A stretch of DNA of 64,000 bases from Paenibacillus sp. GM2 (GCF_900069005.2 NZ_LN831278.1:526235-590234), one strand, 5' to 3'; shown: positions 19,247 through 28,614, counted from the stretch's first letter. Notes: generated by a model from the sequence alone, not told the origin. Translations and numbers: made by a program.

Positions 19247-19366
19247 GTTTCAAAATCGATCTGCCTAGTATCTAGCTCAGTTATTATTGGTTTTGGAGAT
19301 GCTAACTTAGGATGATGAAGCCATTCGAAGAGTGGTCTTCAAGAGTGCCCAGCGCTCAACCTCAGC

Positions 19367-19553
19367 TCTAACGAAACTACAGATCGCTATTTGCCCGAAA
19401 ATAGCAGTCAAAAAAATCTAACGAAACCCCATATCGTTATTCGGGGTAAATTCCGTCTTAAAACCGCAAAAAGGCACAAATAACGCTACCCAGTTTCGTT
19501 ACAATTTTAAGCGCCCCTTTTTGAGCCGAATAGCGATACCACGTTTCGTTAGA
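19367..19553. repeat. 187-bp dyad element, copy B
   Basis: A near-exact duplicate of copy A, 307 bases downstream, with the same four-box layout and exactly the same length. The 120 bases between A and B, and those between B and the next gene, show no gene. Confidence 0.85.
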
Positions 19554-19699
19554 GTTTGCTCTTGGTTTGCTAGGATCGCTTCCGCGCAACAATTAACCCG
19601 GAAAATAGGCGTCTGCCGCCCATCTCGCCCAGTATTTGATTGTGTTCCATCCTAGAGCAATGATACACTGATCCTAACTTACAAATAGGGGGATTTAGG

Positions 19700-20293
19700 G
19701 TGAAGCAGAAATTAGTGTTTTTTGTAGGGGTCGCCGGGACCGGCAAGACGACAGTCGCTAGAAAATTGGCGAAGCGTATTCAGGCTGCTTTTCTGGATCG
19801 CGATACGGTCGGCGGACGTTTTGTAGAAAAAATGCTAGAGATGAACGGTCTGGACGTGAACGACCGCGACTCTGAATTCTATAAGAAGCATCTTCGCGAC
19901 TTGGAATATGACACAACGAAGGATATTTGCATTGAGAATCTCGCCGCCGGGCAGAACGTGTTTATGATCTCTCCTTTCACCGCGGAACTGAAAAATAAAG
20001 CCTGGATTGAAGAGGTTCTGGCCGCAGCCGGATTAAGCAAGCAAGAGGTAGACGTCAAAGTAATCGCCGTTACCTTGGGCGACATGGAGACGCAGAGAAA
20101 ACGCATCGAGCAACGGCAAACCGAACGCGACAACTGGAAGCTGGAGCATTGGGACGATTTCAAACAACGTGTGCAATTTGTTCCTGAAGTAGATTGGGAC
20201 ATCCCTGCTTCATCGATCCTCGTCTTTGATAATAGCGGAGACCTAACTAATGAAAAGGTTGAGCGTGTATATCAATTTGTGATGAACGAATAG
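19700..20293 (+). CDS. P-loop kinase-like ATPase
   Basis: 197 residues with a P-loop GVAGTGKT (10-17) followed by a layout like small-molecule kinases and zeta-toxin-type phosphotransferases: LDRD near 33-36, an Arg-rich lid region (QRKRIEQRQTERDNWK, about 135-150), and a C-terminal SSILVFDNSGD. It starts with GTG behind a GGGGG run at 19687-19691. A strong terminator follows. No antitoxin gene is adjacent, so a toxin role is not favoured. The substrate is unknown. It lies between the repeats and the ABC exporter genes without operon linkage. Confidence 0.65.
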   Translation: MKQKLVFFVGVAGTGKTTVARKLAKRIQAAFLDRDTVGGRFVEKMLEMNGLDVNDRDSEFYKKHLRDLEYDTTKDICIENLAAGQNVFMISPFTAELKNKAWIEEVLAAAGLSKQEVDVKVIAVTLGDMETQRKRIEQRQTERDNWKLEHWDDFKQRVQFVPEVDWDIPASSILVFDNSGDLTNEKVERVYQFVMNE

Positions 20294-20311
20294 GCATATA
20301 GATGGAGAAGA

Positions 20312-20337
20312 AAGAAGGGCGTGAGGGCCCTTCTTTT
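20312..20337 (+). terminator. Intrinsic terminator after the P-loop kinase gene
   Basis: A 9-bp stem AAGAAGGGC/GCCCTTCTT with a short GTGAGG loop is followed directly by a T-run. Confidence 0.85.
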
Positions 20338-20413
20338 TTGTGTATACGGATAGTTGATAAGCAGAAAGGTAAGATTATCGCGGCTGTTCCTCTGCTTTGC
20401 CACGTTAAAGGGC

Positions 20414-20442
20414 TTACCGTTCACTTTTATCTGTTCTATAAT
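20414..20442 (+). promoter_or_regulatory. Promoter for the ABC exporter leader
   Basis: A -35 TTACCG (20414-20419) and perfect -10 TATAAT (20437-20442) are separated by 17 bases. Transcription would start near 20449, giving a leader of about 155 nt before the ABC gene. Confidence 0.6.
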
Positions 20443-20469
20443 AAAAAAGCATGGTTCATCCGTTTTACA

Positions 20470-20594
20470 GGACAATTGGGGAGTTGTCCGATTCTTAGAC
20501 AAGGGCCCGAAATCAGAAGCGAAAGAACTTTTCCCCAGGACAATGATGCAAATATCAATGAAAGACGGGTTGTCCCGGGCCCTGTAACGGGAGG
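20470..20594 (+). promoter_or_regulatory. Structured leader (attenuator-like) before the ABC exporter
   Basis: GGACAA at 20470 and 20538 alternates with TTGTCC at 20484 and 20570, so pairings 1:2 plus 3:4, or 2:3, are mutually exclusive. The 3:4 stem extends to ten pairs with one mismatch (20534-20543 with 20570-20579). TCCCG (20573-20577) can instead pair with CGGGA (20588-20592), which is part of the ribosome binding site of the first ABC gene. A short peptide ORF runs through this region. The layout is what an antibiotic-responsive attenuator would show; function is inferred. Confidence 0.5.
20546..20587 (+). CDS. Putative 13-residue leader peptide
   Basis: ATG at 20546 reads MQISMKDGLSRAL and stops at TAA 20585-20587, one base before the GGGAGG ribosome binding site of the ABC gene. 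AGGA lies 5 bases upstream of the ATG. Ribosomes on this frame would melt the pairings of the leader. Other heteromeric drug exporters (BmrCD in Bacillus) are known to be controlled by a translated leader; this peptide is not claimed to be homologous. Confidence 0.4.
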   Translation: MQISMKDGLSRAL

Positions 20595-20603
20595 CTCAGC
20601 GTA

Positions 20604-22340
20604 ATGGTCTTTTCTTTTATGAAAAAGTATTGGATAGCTGCGACAGCGGCCTTCTGTATGATGCTGCTTGAGCTCTCTGTAGAGCTGGTGCAGCCGCTTA
20701 TCATCTCCAAGATTATCGATGATGGCATTGCACAGCGGCAGCTATCGGTTGCCTGGACATGGGGCGCCGTTCTTGTGGGTAGCGCGTTTATGGCATTTGC
20801 GGGTGGGATTGCAAGCTCCTTTTTTGCATCGCATGCCAGTCAGGGCTTCGGCTATGACCTGCGGGATAAACTGTATGAGAAGGTAGAGGGCTTCTCATAC
20901 TCTGTATTCAACCGCTTCGCGACATCCTCACTGATCACGCGGTTGACCGGCGATATTACACAACTGCAGGATATGCTGTTCATGAGCCTGCGGTTTGCCA
21001 GCCGGGTGCCGCTCGTCGTATTTGGCAGCATGGTCATGGCGCTTATCGTTCATGCCCGATTAGGTCTCCTCCTGACGGTTCTGATCCCCGTTCTTATCGT
21101 ATTTGTATACTGGATGATTAAGCGAATCTCGGTTCAATTCCGAGCGGTACAACAGCGGCTCGATGGATTAAACGGAGTTATTCAGGAGAATCTGCTGGGG
21201 ATGCGCTTGATTCGCGTATTTGTACGCCGTAATCATGAGATCAACCGGTTTGACCAGCGCAGCAAAGAACTGATGGATGGAACGGTTCGCGCACTTCGAT
21301 TGGCCGAGACGACAATGCCTTTTATTCTGTTCGTGATGAATCTGGGGATTCTTGCTGTACTGTGGTTCGGCAGAATCGATATAGCCGCGGGCAGCGCCTC
21401 TGTAGGGCAGGTTGTGGCTGTCGTCAATTATTCATTGCGGACGATTGGTGCGCTTTCTGCATTATCATGGATCATGACTTCATACTCGCGAGCGGCAGCG
21501 TCGGCACAGCGGGTAAATGAAGTGCTATTGACAGAGGATGATTCAGAGGAGCCGCATGCGGGTCAGGCGAGCAAGCCTAATTTGACGGGAAAAGTTGATT
21601 TTAGCTCAGTCAGCTTCCGCTATCCGGATAGCGAGATGAACGCACTGGAGAATATATCGTTCCAGATCGAACCGGGTCAGCGCGTCGCTATTATGGGGGC
21701 AACAGGTTCAGGGAAATCCTCGCTCGTTCAATTAATTCCGCGTCTATATGAACCTTCCGAGGGGAGCATCAAGATCGATGGGATCGATATTGCCGATATC
21801 GACAGTTCACGCTTGCGTGGATCTATTGGTTATGTCCCTCAGGAGATCATGCTGTTCTCTGGATCGGTAAGGGAAAATATCGCTTGGGGGCGGGAGGACG
21901 CCTTATTGGAGGAGATTGAGGAAGCGGCGAAGCAAGCGCAAATTCACGATACGGTCGTGTCCCTGGCTCAGGGGTATGAAACCATGATCGGTCAGCGCGG
22001 GGTTAATCTGTCCGGTGGACAGAAGCAGCGATTATCGATTGCCCGGGCTCTCGTACGCAGACCGTCGATCCTTATTCTTGATGATAGCACCAGCGCTTTG
22101 GATATGCGGACGGAAGCCGCTTTGATGCAGGCGCTGAACAGCTTCTCCTGCACGATATTTTTGATTACGCAAAAGATCAGTTCGACCGTATCTGCAGACT
22201 TGATTCTGCTGCTGGATGAAGGCAGACTGATCGCCAGTGGAACGCATGATCAACTGATGACCGAGTCGTCACTTTATCGAAGGATTGTGGAGTCCCAGCA
22301 TAGAGAGGGGGAAGAAATGCATGTTCAAAGAACTCGTTGA
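20604..22340 (+). CDS. Heterodimeric ABC exporter subunit with degenerate ATPase site
   Basis: 578 residues: a six-helix exporter membrane domain (about 1-310) and a nucleotide-binding domain. Walker A is GATGSGKSS and the signature is canonical LSGGQ, but the catalytic Glu after Walker B is Asp (ILDDSTSALD) and the switch His is Gln (LITQK). This is the hallmark of the partner that carries the non-hydrolysing site in heterodimeric multidrug exporters such as BmrCD or TM287/288. It overlaps the following gene by 20 bases. Sequence style resembles Bacillus YfiB. Substrate unknown; drug or lipid export is likely. Probably controlled by the leader upstream. Confidence 0.85.
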   Translation: MVFSFMKKYWIAATAAFCMMLLELSVELVQPLIISKIIDDGIAQRQLSVAWTWGAVLVGSAFMAFAGGIASSFFASHASQGFGYDLRDKLYEKVEGFSYSVFNRFATSSLITRLTGDITQLQDMLFMSLRFASRVPLVVFGSMVMALIVHARLGLLLTVLIPVLIVFVYWMIKRISVQFRAVQQRLDGLNGVIQENLLGMRLIRVFVRRNHEINRFDQRSKELMDGTVRALRLAETTMPFILFVMNLGILAVLWFGRIDIAAGSASVGQVVAVVNYSLRTIGALSALSWIMTSYSRAAASAQRVNEVLLTEDDSEEPHAGQASKPNLTGKVDFSSVSFRYPDSEMNALENISFQIEPGQRVAIMGATGSGKSSLVQLIPRLYEPSEGSIKIDGIDIADIDSSRLRGSIGYVPQEIMLFSGSVRENIAWGREDALLEEIEEAAKQAQIHDTVVSLAQGYETMIGQRGVNLSGGQKQRLSIARALVRRPSILILDDSTSALDMRTEAALMQALNSFSCTIFLITQKISSTVSADLILLLDEGRLIASGTHDQLMTESSLYRRIVESQHREGEEMHVQRTR

Positions 22341-24168
22341 GCCTTTTCGGCATCCGTACCCCAAATCGGTCATTCAGCAGCAGGGCGGCTCTGGCCGCAA
22401 AAAGAAAGCCAAAGCTAAGGATTGGTCCGGTACGCTTGGCCGACTCTGGAGCTACCTGGCACAGAGAAAAGCGAAGCTGACCCTGGTGCTGGTGATGGTC
22501 GTATTCAGCTCGGCACTTGCCTTATTGGGGCCGTATCTCCTTGGGACCGCAATCGATAATTACCTGCAGGGAAGTGGGGGCAAGCCATGGGCCTGGTTCC
22601 TGCTGGGGCTCGGACTCGTCTATGCCGGTTCTTCCTTAACCTCGTGGCTGCAGAACATCTGGATGATCGAGGTGGCGCAGGAGACCGTATATCGAATGAG
22701 GTCGGATTTGTTCACCAAGCTGCATGCACTGCCGATTTCTTTCTACAGCAAAAGACAGCAGGGCGAAATTATGAGCCGCGTGACGAATGATATCGAAAAT
22801 GTGAGCTCCACTTTGAACAGTTCAGCGATTCAAATCTTCTCCAGCGTATTGACGCTGACCGGAACAATCGTAGTGATGCTGTATCTAAGTCCAATCCTGA
22901 CTTTGCTGACTTTTATTGTTGTTCCTTTGATGCTGTTTGGTATGAGGTGGATCACCAGACGGACGGGACCGCTCTACAAGCAGCGCCAGAAGGATCTGGG
23001 TAATCTGAACGGATATATTGAGGAGACATTGTCCGGGCAGCGAATGATCAAGGCCTTCTCCCAAGAGGAGAGGGTGCTGCGGGATTTCCGGGAGCGCAAT
23101 GCTGCGATCCGCAGATCCGGCTTCTGGGCTCAGACGATCTCCGGCTTCATCCCGAAGCTGATGAACTTTCTTAATAACTTCAGCTTCGCTCTAGTCGCTG
23201 GAATTGGCGGTGTATTGGCCATTTACGGACAGGTAACGGTGGGGGTCATTATCGTCTTTGTGGAGTATGCCAGACAATTTACACGTCCGCTTAACGATCT
23301 GGCCAACCAGTGGAACACGCTGCTGTCGGCGATCGCCGGGGCGGAGCGGGTGTTTGAAGTGATGGACGAAGATGAGGAAGCCTCGGATGAGAGTGGAGTC
23401 CAGCCGATTGATCAGATCACCGGCAAGGTTTCCTTCTCGCATGTCTATTTCTCATATGAAAGTAATGGAGATACCTTGGAGGATATCAGCTTCACAGCAG
23501 AACCCGGGGAGATGATCGCTCTAGTCGGGCCAACCGGGGCCGGGAAGACGACGCTGATCCAGCTTCTGTCCCGCTTTTATGAGCATGATCGGGGAACGAT
23601 TACAATTGATGATCGGGATATTACAGCGATTCGGCGTGACAGCCTGCGTTCCTATATGGCGTTTGTCCTGCAGGATTCGTTCCTGTTCCAGGGCACGATC
23701 CGCGATAATATTGCATTCGGACGTCTTGATGCCGGCGATGCGGAGATTGAAGAGGCTGCGAGATTGGCTAATGCCCATTCATTTATTATGCGTCTGCCGC
23801 ATGGTTATGATCAGATACTTGGTCTCGGCGGGGATGGGATCAGCCAGGGCCAGAAGCAGCTGCTTGCTATCGCGCGGGCGATGCTGGCAAATCCGGCGAT
23901 ACTCGTATTGGATGAAGCAACCAGCAGCATTGACACCGTAACTGAGTTGAAGATCCAAGAAGGTCTGCAGCGGTTAATGAAGGGGAGAACAAGCTTTGTG
24001 ATCGCCCATCGCCTGAATACGATTCGTCAGGCCGATAAAATTCTCGTCCTGAAAGAAGGTCGCTTGATTGAGCAGGGGAATCATACGACTTTGCTGGAAC
24101 AGGGCGGTTTTTACAGCGAACTGTATTATGGTCGCCTTCAAGAGCAGGATGAAGAGAGCGGAGGTTAA
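22321..24168 (+). CDS. Heterodimeric ABC exporter subunit with active ATPase site
   Basis: 615 residues. The first ATG of the frame is at 22285, but ATG 22321 is chosen because GAGAGGGGGAAG precedes it and the product then starts MFKELVEPF. A basic N-terminal extension (RKKKAKAKD) leads into the membrane domain. Walker A is GPTGAGKTT, Walker B has the catalytic Glu (LDEATSS), and the switch His is present (IAHRL). The signature is altered to ISQGQ. Together with the first subunit this predicts exactly one competent ATP site, the expected heterodimer asymmetry. Closest in style to Bacillus YfiC. Confidence 0.85.
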   Translation: MFKELVEPFRHPYPKSVIQQQGGSGRKKKAKAKDWSGTLGRLWSYLAQRKAKLTLVLVMVVFSSALALLGPYLLGTAIDNYLQGSGGKPWAWFLLGLGLVYAGSSLTSWLQNIWMIEVAQETVYRMRSDLFTKLHALPISFYSKRQQGEIMSRVTNDIENVSSTLNSSAIQIFSSVLTLTGTIVVMLYLSPILTLLTFIVVPLMLFGMRWITRRTGPLYKQRQKDLGNLNGYIEETLSGQRMIKAFSQEERVLRDFRERNAAIRRSGFWAQTISGFIPKLMNFLNNFSFALVAGIGGVLAIYGQVTVGVIIVFVEYARQFTRPLNDLANQWNTLLSAIAGAERVFEVMDEDEEASDESGVQPIDQITGKVSFSHVYFSYESNGDTLEDISFTAEPGEMIALVGPTGAGKTTLIQLLSRFYEHDRGTITIDDRDITAIRRDSLRSYMAFVLQDSFLFQGTIRDNIAFGRLDAGDAEIEEAARLANAHSFIMRLPHGYDQILGLGGDGISQGQKQLLAIARAMLANPAILVLDEATSSIDTVTELKIQEGLQRLMKGRTSFVIAHRLNTIRQADKILVLKEGRLIEQGNHTTLLEQGGFYSELYYGRLQEQDEESGG

Positions 24169-24175
24169 ATGGCAA

Positions 24176-24937
24176 ATGAGTATCTATGATAGAGGGGCCT
24201 ATTTACGCAGTATGACACTGCTCCGGGAAGAGGTGCCGTCCTTTGGGCGGTACCCTTTTCACTTGCCTGCGGTGGCAGCTATGGATCGGCTCGATTTCCA
24301 TCCGAAGGTAACCTACATCACTGGTGAGAACGGGATGGGAAAATCGACGCTGCTGGAGGCGGTGGCGGTAGCGCTTGGCTTCAATGCCGAGGGAGGTACG
24401 CTTAATTTCAACTTCTCGACAGCAGAGACGCACTCGGAGCTGTACCGATACTTGCGCCCCGTGCGCGGACCACAGCGGGCAAGGGACGGATTTTTCTTTC
24501 GGGCAGAGAGCTATTATAATCTGGCGACGCAGATCGATACGCTTGATCGTGAGAAAAGCTTCGCCCCTCCAATTATCAATTCCTATGGAGGTAAATCGCT
24601 GCATATGATGTCGCATGGCGAGTCCTTTTTTGCCACATTTATGAACCGGTTTGGCGGCAGGGGACTTTATATTTTGGACGAGCCGGAGGCGGCGTTGTCC
24701 CCTTACCGACAGATGGCGATGCTGTCGCGAATCCATGAGCTGGTGAAGCAGCATTCCCAGTTCATTATTTCCACGCATTCTCCGATTCTGATGGCTTATC
24801 CGGACAGCAAAATTTATCAATTAACAGCTGAAGGCATGCGGGAGGTCGCGCTTGAAGCAACCGACCATTATGTCATCATGAAGGAGTTCCTGAACAACCG
24901 TGAACGGATGCTGGGTGAATTGTTCAGTCCGGAGTAG
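24176..24937 (+). CDS. RecF/SMC-like AAA ATPase
   Basis: 253 residues from the ATG at 24176, behind GGAGG 11 bases upstream. Walker A GENGMGKS (50-57), Walker B YILDEPEAALS and a switch His in FIISTHSP are all intact, with an MSHGES signature-like loop, so it is a compact ABC-type AAA_21-like ATPase. It begins 7 bases after the ABC exporter genes, probably as the third gene of that operon. Without membrane segments it is not a transporter subunit. Its role is unknown; similar ATPases act in DNA repair, nucleases or toxin-like pairs, but no partner gene is visible. Confidence 0.75.
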   Translation: MSIYDRGAYLRSMTLLREEVPSFGRYPFHLPAVAAMDRLDFHPKVTYITGENGMGKSTLLEAVAVALGFNAEGGTLNFNFSTAETHSELYRYLRPVRGPQRARDGFFFRAESYYNLATQIDTLDREKSFAPPIINSYGGKSLHMMSHGESFFATFMNRFGGRGLYILDEPEAALSPYRQMAMLSRIHELVKQHSQFIISTHSPILMAYPDSKIYQLTAEGMREVALEATDHYVIMKEFLNNRERMLGELFSPE

Positions 24938-24940
24938 GGA

Positions 24941-25849
24941 CTAGCCGAGACCATTTGCTTTTAATCGCTTGGCATCCTCCATAAGCTGCTGTACAAATCG
25001 CTCGATGGCCATTGAGGGGGCGTGATCCTTCGTCTGGATGACGGAGAAATCCCGTGCGAACTTGATCCCTTTCAAAGGGATGCTTCGCAGGGCTCCCGAT
25101 TCAAGCTCCTTGCGGACAACCCAGCGCGACAGAATCGCGATGCCAAGTCCAGCAGCGACGGCCTCCTTAACGCCCTGACTGCTGTTAAATACATATGTAC
25201 GCTGAACCTCGAGCTTATGCTCTTGCAGAAAAAGGTCGCTGAACGCCCTTGTGCCCGACCCGCTTTCACGTAAAATCCAGTTCATATGCTGGAGCTTGCC
25301 GACATCGGCCTGCCGCGTGGCGCAAAGCGGATGGTCAGGTGCAGCTACCAGCAGCATCTCATCCTTCATATAGGGGGTAATCACCAGATCCTCTCCAGTT
25401 ACATTACCCTCGACCAATCCCAGATTAATCTCTTTCTTACGAACCTTTTGAACAATCTCCCAGGTGTTTCCGATCGTCACCTGCAGTTCAACCTGCGGGT
25501 ATTGGGCGACGAATTCGGCAAGGAGACGTGGCAGAAGATACTCGCCGATCGTGAAGCTGGCACCGACATGAATCGCCCCGGTTACCGTATCCTGCAGCAG
25601 TTGAATATCCCGCCTTGCTTCATCGTACAGGTCCAAAATTTTTTTAGCCTTCTCGTATAAAATATATCCCGCCTCAGTCAGCTTCACCTGCTTTGGGGAA
25701 CGGTGCATCAGCTTGGCGTCAAGCTCGTTCTCCAGATTGCGGATATGCAGACTAACGCCAGGTTGAGACAAATTCAAAAGCTCGGCGGCACGCGAGAAAT
25801 TTTTCTGTTCAGACACAGTTACGAAAACCTTCAAATTCTCAACTATCAT
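24941..25849 (-). CDS. LysR-family regulator (YeiE/CysL-like)
   Basis: 302 residues. The N-terminal winged helix-turn-helix (residues about 1-60, NFSRAAELLNLSQPGVSLHIRNLE in two overlapping stretches) and a periplasmic-binding-type effector domain are typical of the family. It is divergent from the YeiH-type exporter gene across 206 bases, the usual arrangement for a LysR protein and its target. AAAGGAGAG precedes the ATG. It converges closely (3 bases) on the AAA ATPase gene. Regulation of sulfur or sulfite-related export is inferred from the pairing with YeiH. The intergenic region holds no operator that can be called with confidence. Confidence 0.8.
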   Translation of the reverse strand: MIVENLKVFVTVSEQKNFSRAAELLNLSQPGVSLHIRNLENELDAKLMHRSPKQVKLTEAGYILYEKAKKILDLYDEARRDIQLLQDTVTGAIHVGASFTIGEYLLPRLLAEFVAQYPQVELQVTIGNTWEIVQKVRKKEINLGLVEGNVTGEDLVITPYMKDEMLLVAAPDHPLCATRQADVGKLQHMNWILRESGSGTRAFSDLFLQEHKLEVQRTYVFNSSQGVKEAVAAGLGIAILSRWVVRKELESGALRSIPLKGIKFARDFSVIQTKDHAPSMAIERFVQQLMEDAKRLKANGLG

Positions 25850-26055
25850 TCGTTAGTCTCTCCTTTGCTAGCTACTCTCATTGTACCCTGCTCCTGAATC
25901 GCTCAACAACCTGTTTTCCATCACAGGACGGACCAATCATAAGTATTTCTCATGATCAAGATAGCAGATATTTATTTCCGCTTTGCCGCAGACCGCCGTA
26001 TAGTTGTAACCGTAACTGCAGACAGATTTTTTTACAACGGTGGGGAAGTGAGAAG

Positions 26056-27096
26056 ATGGGGCAAAATTATATTCATTTATGGAGACAAAATAAAAAATTC
26101 GGCTTCGCCGAAGGGATCATCATTACGCTAATGCTGGCCGTTCTCGCTAAGTTTATAGCGGGTTTTCCGTTTTTAAGCATTATGGGTCAGCTAGTCATCG
26201 CCATATTACTAGGCATAGCCTGGCGGGCGATATTGGGTGTGCCGTCAGAAGCGGCACCCGGGATTAACTTCTCAAGCAAGAAGCTGCTGCGCTTTGGCAT
26301 TATTCTGCTCGGGATGAGGCTTAATCTGCTTGATATTATTCACGCCGGACCGAAGGTGCTGGCTATTGCAGTGATTAATATTGTATTTGCCATATTCGTG
26401 GTATATGGACTGACCAAATTATTCAAGGTGGATCAACGGCTTGGCATTCTGACGGCTTGTGGCACCGCTATTTGCGGAGCGGCTGCTGTAGTGGCGATCG
26501 CCCCGCAAATCAAAGCGAGCGATGATGAGACGGCGGTGGGTGCTGCCACGATTGCTATTCTAGGTACTGTGTTCACCTTAGCGTATACGCTATTGTATCC
26601 TGTGCTAGGCTTGACAGCGGCCGGATACGGTATTTTCTCGGGAGCTACGCTCCATGAAATCGCCCACGTTATCGCTGCGGCAGCGCCAGGCGGCAAAGAA
26701 GCGGTTGATCTGGCCGTTATCATTAAGCTGACACGTGTGGCCTTGCTTGTACCTGTCGCGATTGTTATTGGTGTCTGGGTAGGTCGAGCTGAACGCAGAA
26801 ATAACACGAATACGGCAAAAACAAGCTGGCGCGACATTCCGATTCCATGGTTTATTCTTGGCTTCCTGCTGATGAGTGGTGTCAATACGCTGGGCATCAT
26901 TCCTGCGGTAGTGACGGACCAGCTGATCGTCGCAGCTTATTTGCTGATTGCCATGGCTATGGCAGCGCTAGGCTTGAACGTCGATATTGCCACCTTCCGC
27001 AGAATGGGGCTAAAATCTTTTGCCGCCGGATTTATCGGCTCGGTATTACTGTCGGGCCTCGGCTTCGGCCTGATACATTGGTTCGGCCTGGCCTAA
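26056..27096 (+). CDS. YeiH family putative sulfate exporter
   Basis: 346 residues with about ten hydrophobic segments and the family landmarks CGTAICGAAAVVAIAP (around 136-150) and HEIAHVIAAAAPGG (around 203-216). The family (UPF0324) is annotated as a putative sulfate exporter. Start at ATG 26056 behind GGGGAAGTGAG. The neighbouring divergent LysR gene is its likely regulator. Downstream lies the long non-coding repeat tract. Family is clear; substrate is only predicted. Confidence 0.85.
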   Translation: MGQNYIHLWRQNKKFGFAEGIIITLMLAVLAKFIAGFPFLSIMGQLVIAILLGIAWRAILGVPSEAAPGINFSSKKLLRFGIILLGMRLNLLDIIHAGPKVLAIAVINIVFAIFVVYGLTKLFKVDQRLGILTACGTAICGAAAVVAIAPQIKASDDETAVGAATIAILGTVFTLAYTLLYPVLGLTAAGYGIFSGATLHEIAHVIAAAAPGGKEAVDLAVIIKLTRVALLVPVAIVIGVWVGRAERRNNTNTAKTSWRDIPIPWFILGFLLMSGVNTLGIIPAVVTDQLIVAAYLLIAMAMAALGLNVDIATFRRMGLKSFAAGFIGSVLLSGLGFGLIHWFGLA

Positions 27097-27147
27097 GAGG
27101 TTGGGAGTTACTCGGGGTTAGCAGAAAGAAAACCAGTAACCCCCGGT

Positions 27148-27196
27148 TGGTTCTAATGGGGAGCTGGTATAAGCCTGGTAGATGGCATTAGAACCA
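27148..27196. repeat. Inverted repeat after the YeiH gene
   Basis: TGGTTCTAATG (27148-27158) and CATTAGAACCA (27186-27196) are perfect 11-bp inverted arms around a 27-base spacer. There is no T-run, so a standard terminator is doubtful. It marks the left edge of the phased repeat tract. Confidence 0.5.
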
Positions 27197-27916
27197 GTAA
27201 AAGCTCAGTAGAAGTTCAGTAGAGTATGGCAGAAACAATGGAAGCCCAGTAAAATCCCGTGGCACCCAGTGGAAGTCAGCAGTAACTCAGTGGAAGCCTA
27301 GCAGGAGTCGGCAAAGACCGAGAACCTGGTAAAACTCAGCATAAGAACTCAGTAGAACTGAATAGTACTCTGTAGAAGGTTAGTAGAACTCAATGGTAGC
27401 TCAGTAGAAGTCAATAGAAGACTAGTAGTAACTCAATAGAACTGAATAGTGCTCAACAGTACCCTGTAGAAGTCAGTAGTGACCCAGCAGAACTGAATAG
27501 TGCTCAACAGTACCCTGTAGAAGTCAGTAGTGACCCAGCAGAACTAAATAGTGTCAACAGTACCCTGTAGAAGTCAGTAGTAACTCAGTGGAACTGAATA
27601 GTGCTGAACAGGACTCAGTAGAAGTCAGTAGTGACCCAGCAGAACCCAGTAGAACTCAACAGGATTTTGTAGAAGTCAGTAGTAACTCAGTGGAACTGAA
27701 TAGTACTCAGTAGAAGGCCAGCAGAATTCAATGGTAACTTTGTAGAACACAGTAGAAGATAGTGGAAGGCAGTGGAACCCAGAAAAACTCAACAGAAGGC
27801 CTCTCAGTAGTAATCGAGCAGAGCTCAATAGAGCTCAGCAAAGCTCAGTAGAACCCAGCAATAACTCAGTAGAATCCAATAGGCACTCTGTAGAAACCCA
27901 GTAAAACTCAAATAGC
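27197..27916. repeat. Phased decamer repeat tract
   Basis: About 700 bases are built of 10-11-base units close to AACTCAGTAG, with variants such as AACTGAATAG, TGCTCAACAG and TACCCTGTAG. A higher-order unit of 51 bases (five units) is visible at 27440-27490 and 27491-27541, with diverged copies starting at 27542 and 27592. TAG recurs in the units and no frame stays open on either strand, so it is not coding. Function unknown; it directly precedes the tandem 187-bp elements. Confidence 0.8.
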
Positions 27917-27942
27917 CCCCCCCTGGACGCCCCCTTTGGAAC

Positions 27943-28129
27943 TCTAACGAAACTACAGAACGCTATTTGCACGTAAACAGCAGCCAAAAAAATCTAACGA
28001 AACTGTGAATCGTTATTGAAGGGAAAAATAGGCTGTAAGCGACAATTTTGATCGAATAGCGTTACCCAGTTTCGTTACAATTTCCGGCGGCTCTTTATGA
28101 GCGAAATAACGATATCCAGTTTCGTTAGA
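27943..28129. repeat. 187-bp dyad element, copy C
   Basis: First of four tandem copies. Boxes TAACGAAAC at 27945 and 27995 (forward) and 28069 and 28119 (reverse) have the same spacing as in copy A. Confidence 0.85.
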
Positions 28130-28183
28130 GGCTCCTGATAAAAATAAGCAGCCCCCCAGCCCCCTGGACGCCTCCTTTGGAAC

Positions 28184-28370
28184 TCTAACGAAACTACAGA
28201 ACGTTATTTGCACGAAAACAGCAGCAAATATAATCTAACGAAACTGTGGATCGTTATTGAAGGAAAAAATAGGCTGAAAGCGACAGTTTTGATCGAATAG
28301 CGTTACCCAGTTTCGTTACAATTTCCGGCGGCTCTTTTTGAGCGAAATAACGATATCCAGTTTCGTTAGA
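28184..28370. repeat. 187-bp dyad element, copy D
   Basis: Second tandem copy, 241 bases after the start of copy C. The 54-base C-rich spacer (CCCCCCAGCC, then TTTGGAAC) is itself conserved between the copies. Confidence 0.85.
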
Positions 28371-28427
28371 GGGTCCTAGCAAAAATAAGCACCCCCCTAG
28401 CACCCCCCTGGACGCCCCCTTTGGAAC

Positions 28428-28614
28428 TCTAACGAAACTACAGAACGTTATTTCCACATAAACAGCAGCAAATAAAATCTAACGAAACTGTGAATCGTTA
28501 TTGAAGGGAAAAATAGGCTGTAAGCGACAATTTTGATCGAATAGCGTTACCCAGTTTCGTTACGATTTCCGGCGGCTCTTTTTGAGCGAAATAACGATAT
28601 CCAGTTTCGTTAGA
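28428..28614. repeat. 187-bp dyad element, copy E
   Basis: Third tandem copy, starting 244 bases after copy D, with the same box arrangement and length. Confidence 0.85.

Noticed and set aside
19700..20293. Kinase-like protein considered as a zeta toxin
   Set aside because: No epsilon-type antitoxin gene is adjacent and the catalytic region is only loosely similar.
20302..20604. 100-codon frame across the terminator and ABC leader
   Set aside because: It starts inside a terminator stem, has no ribosome binding site, and the region fits a regulatory leader better.
25850..26055. LysR operator between the LysR gene and the YeiH gene
   Set aside because: Several weak T-N11-A-like sequences occur, and none is clearly better than the A/T-rich background.
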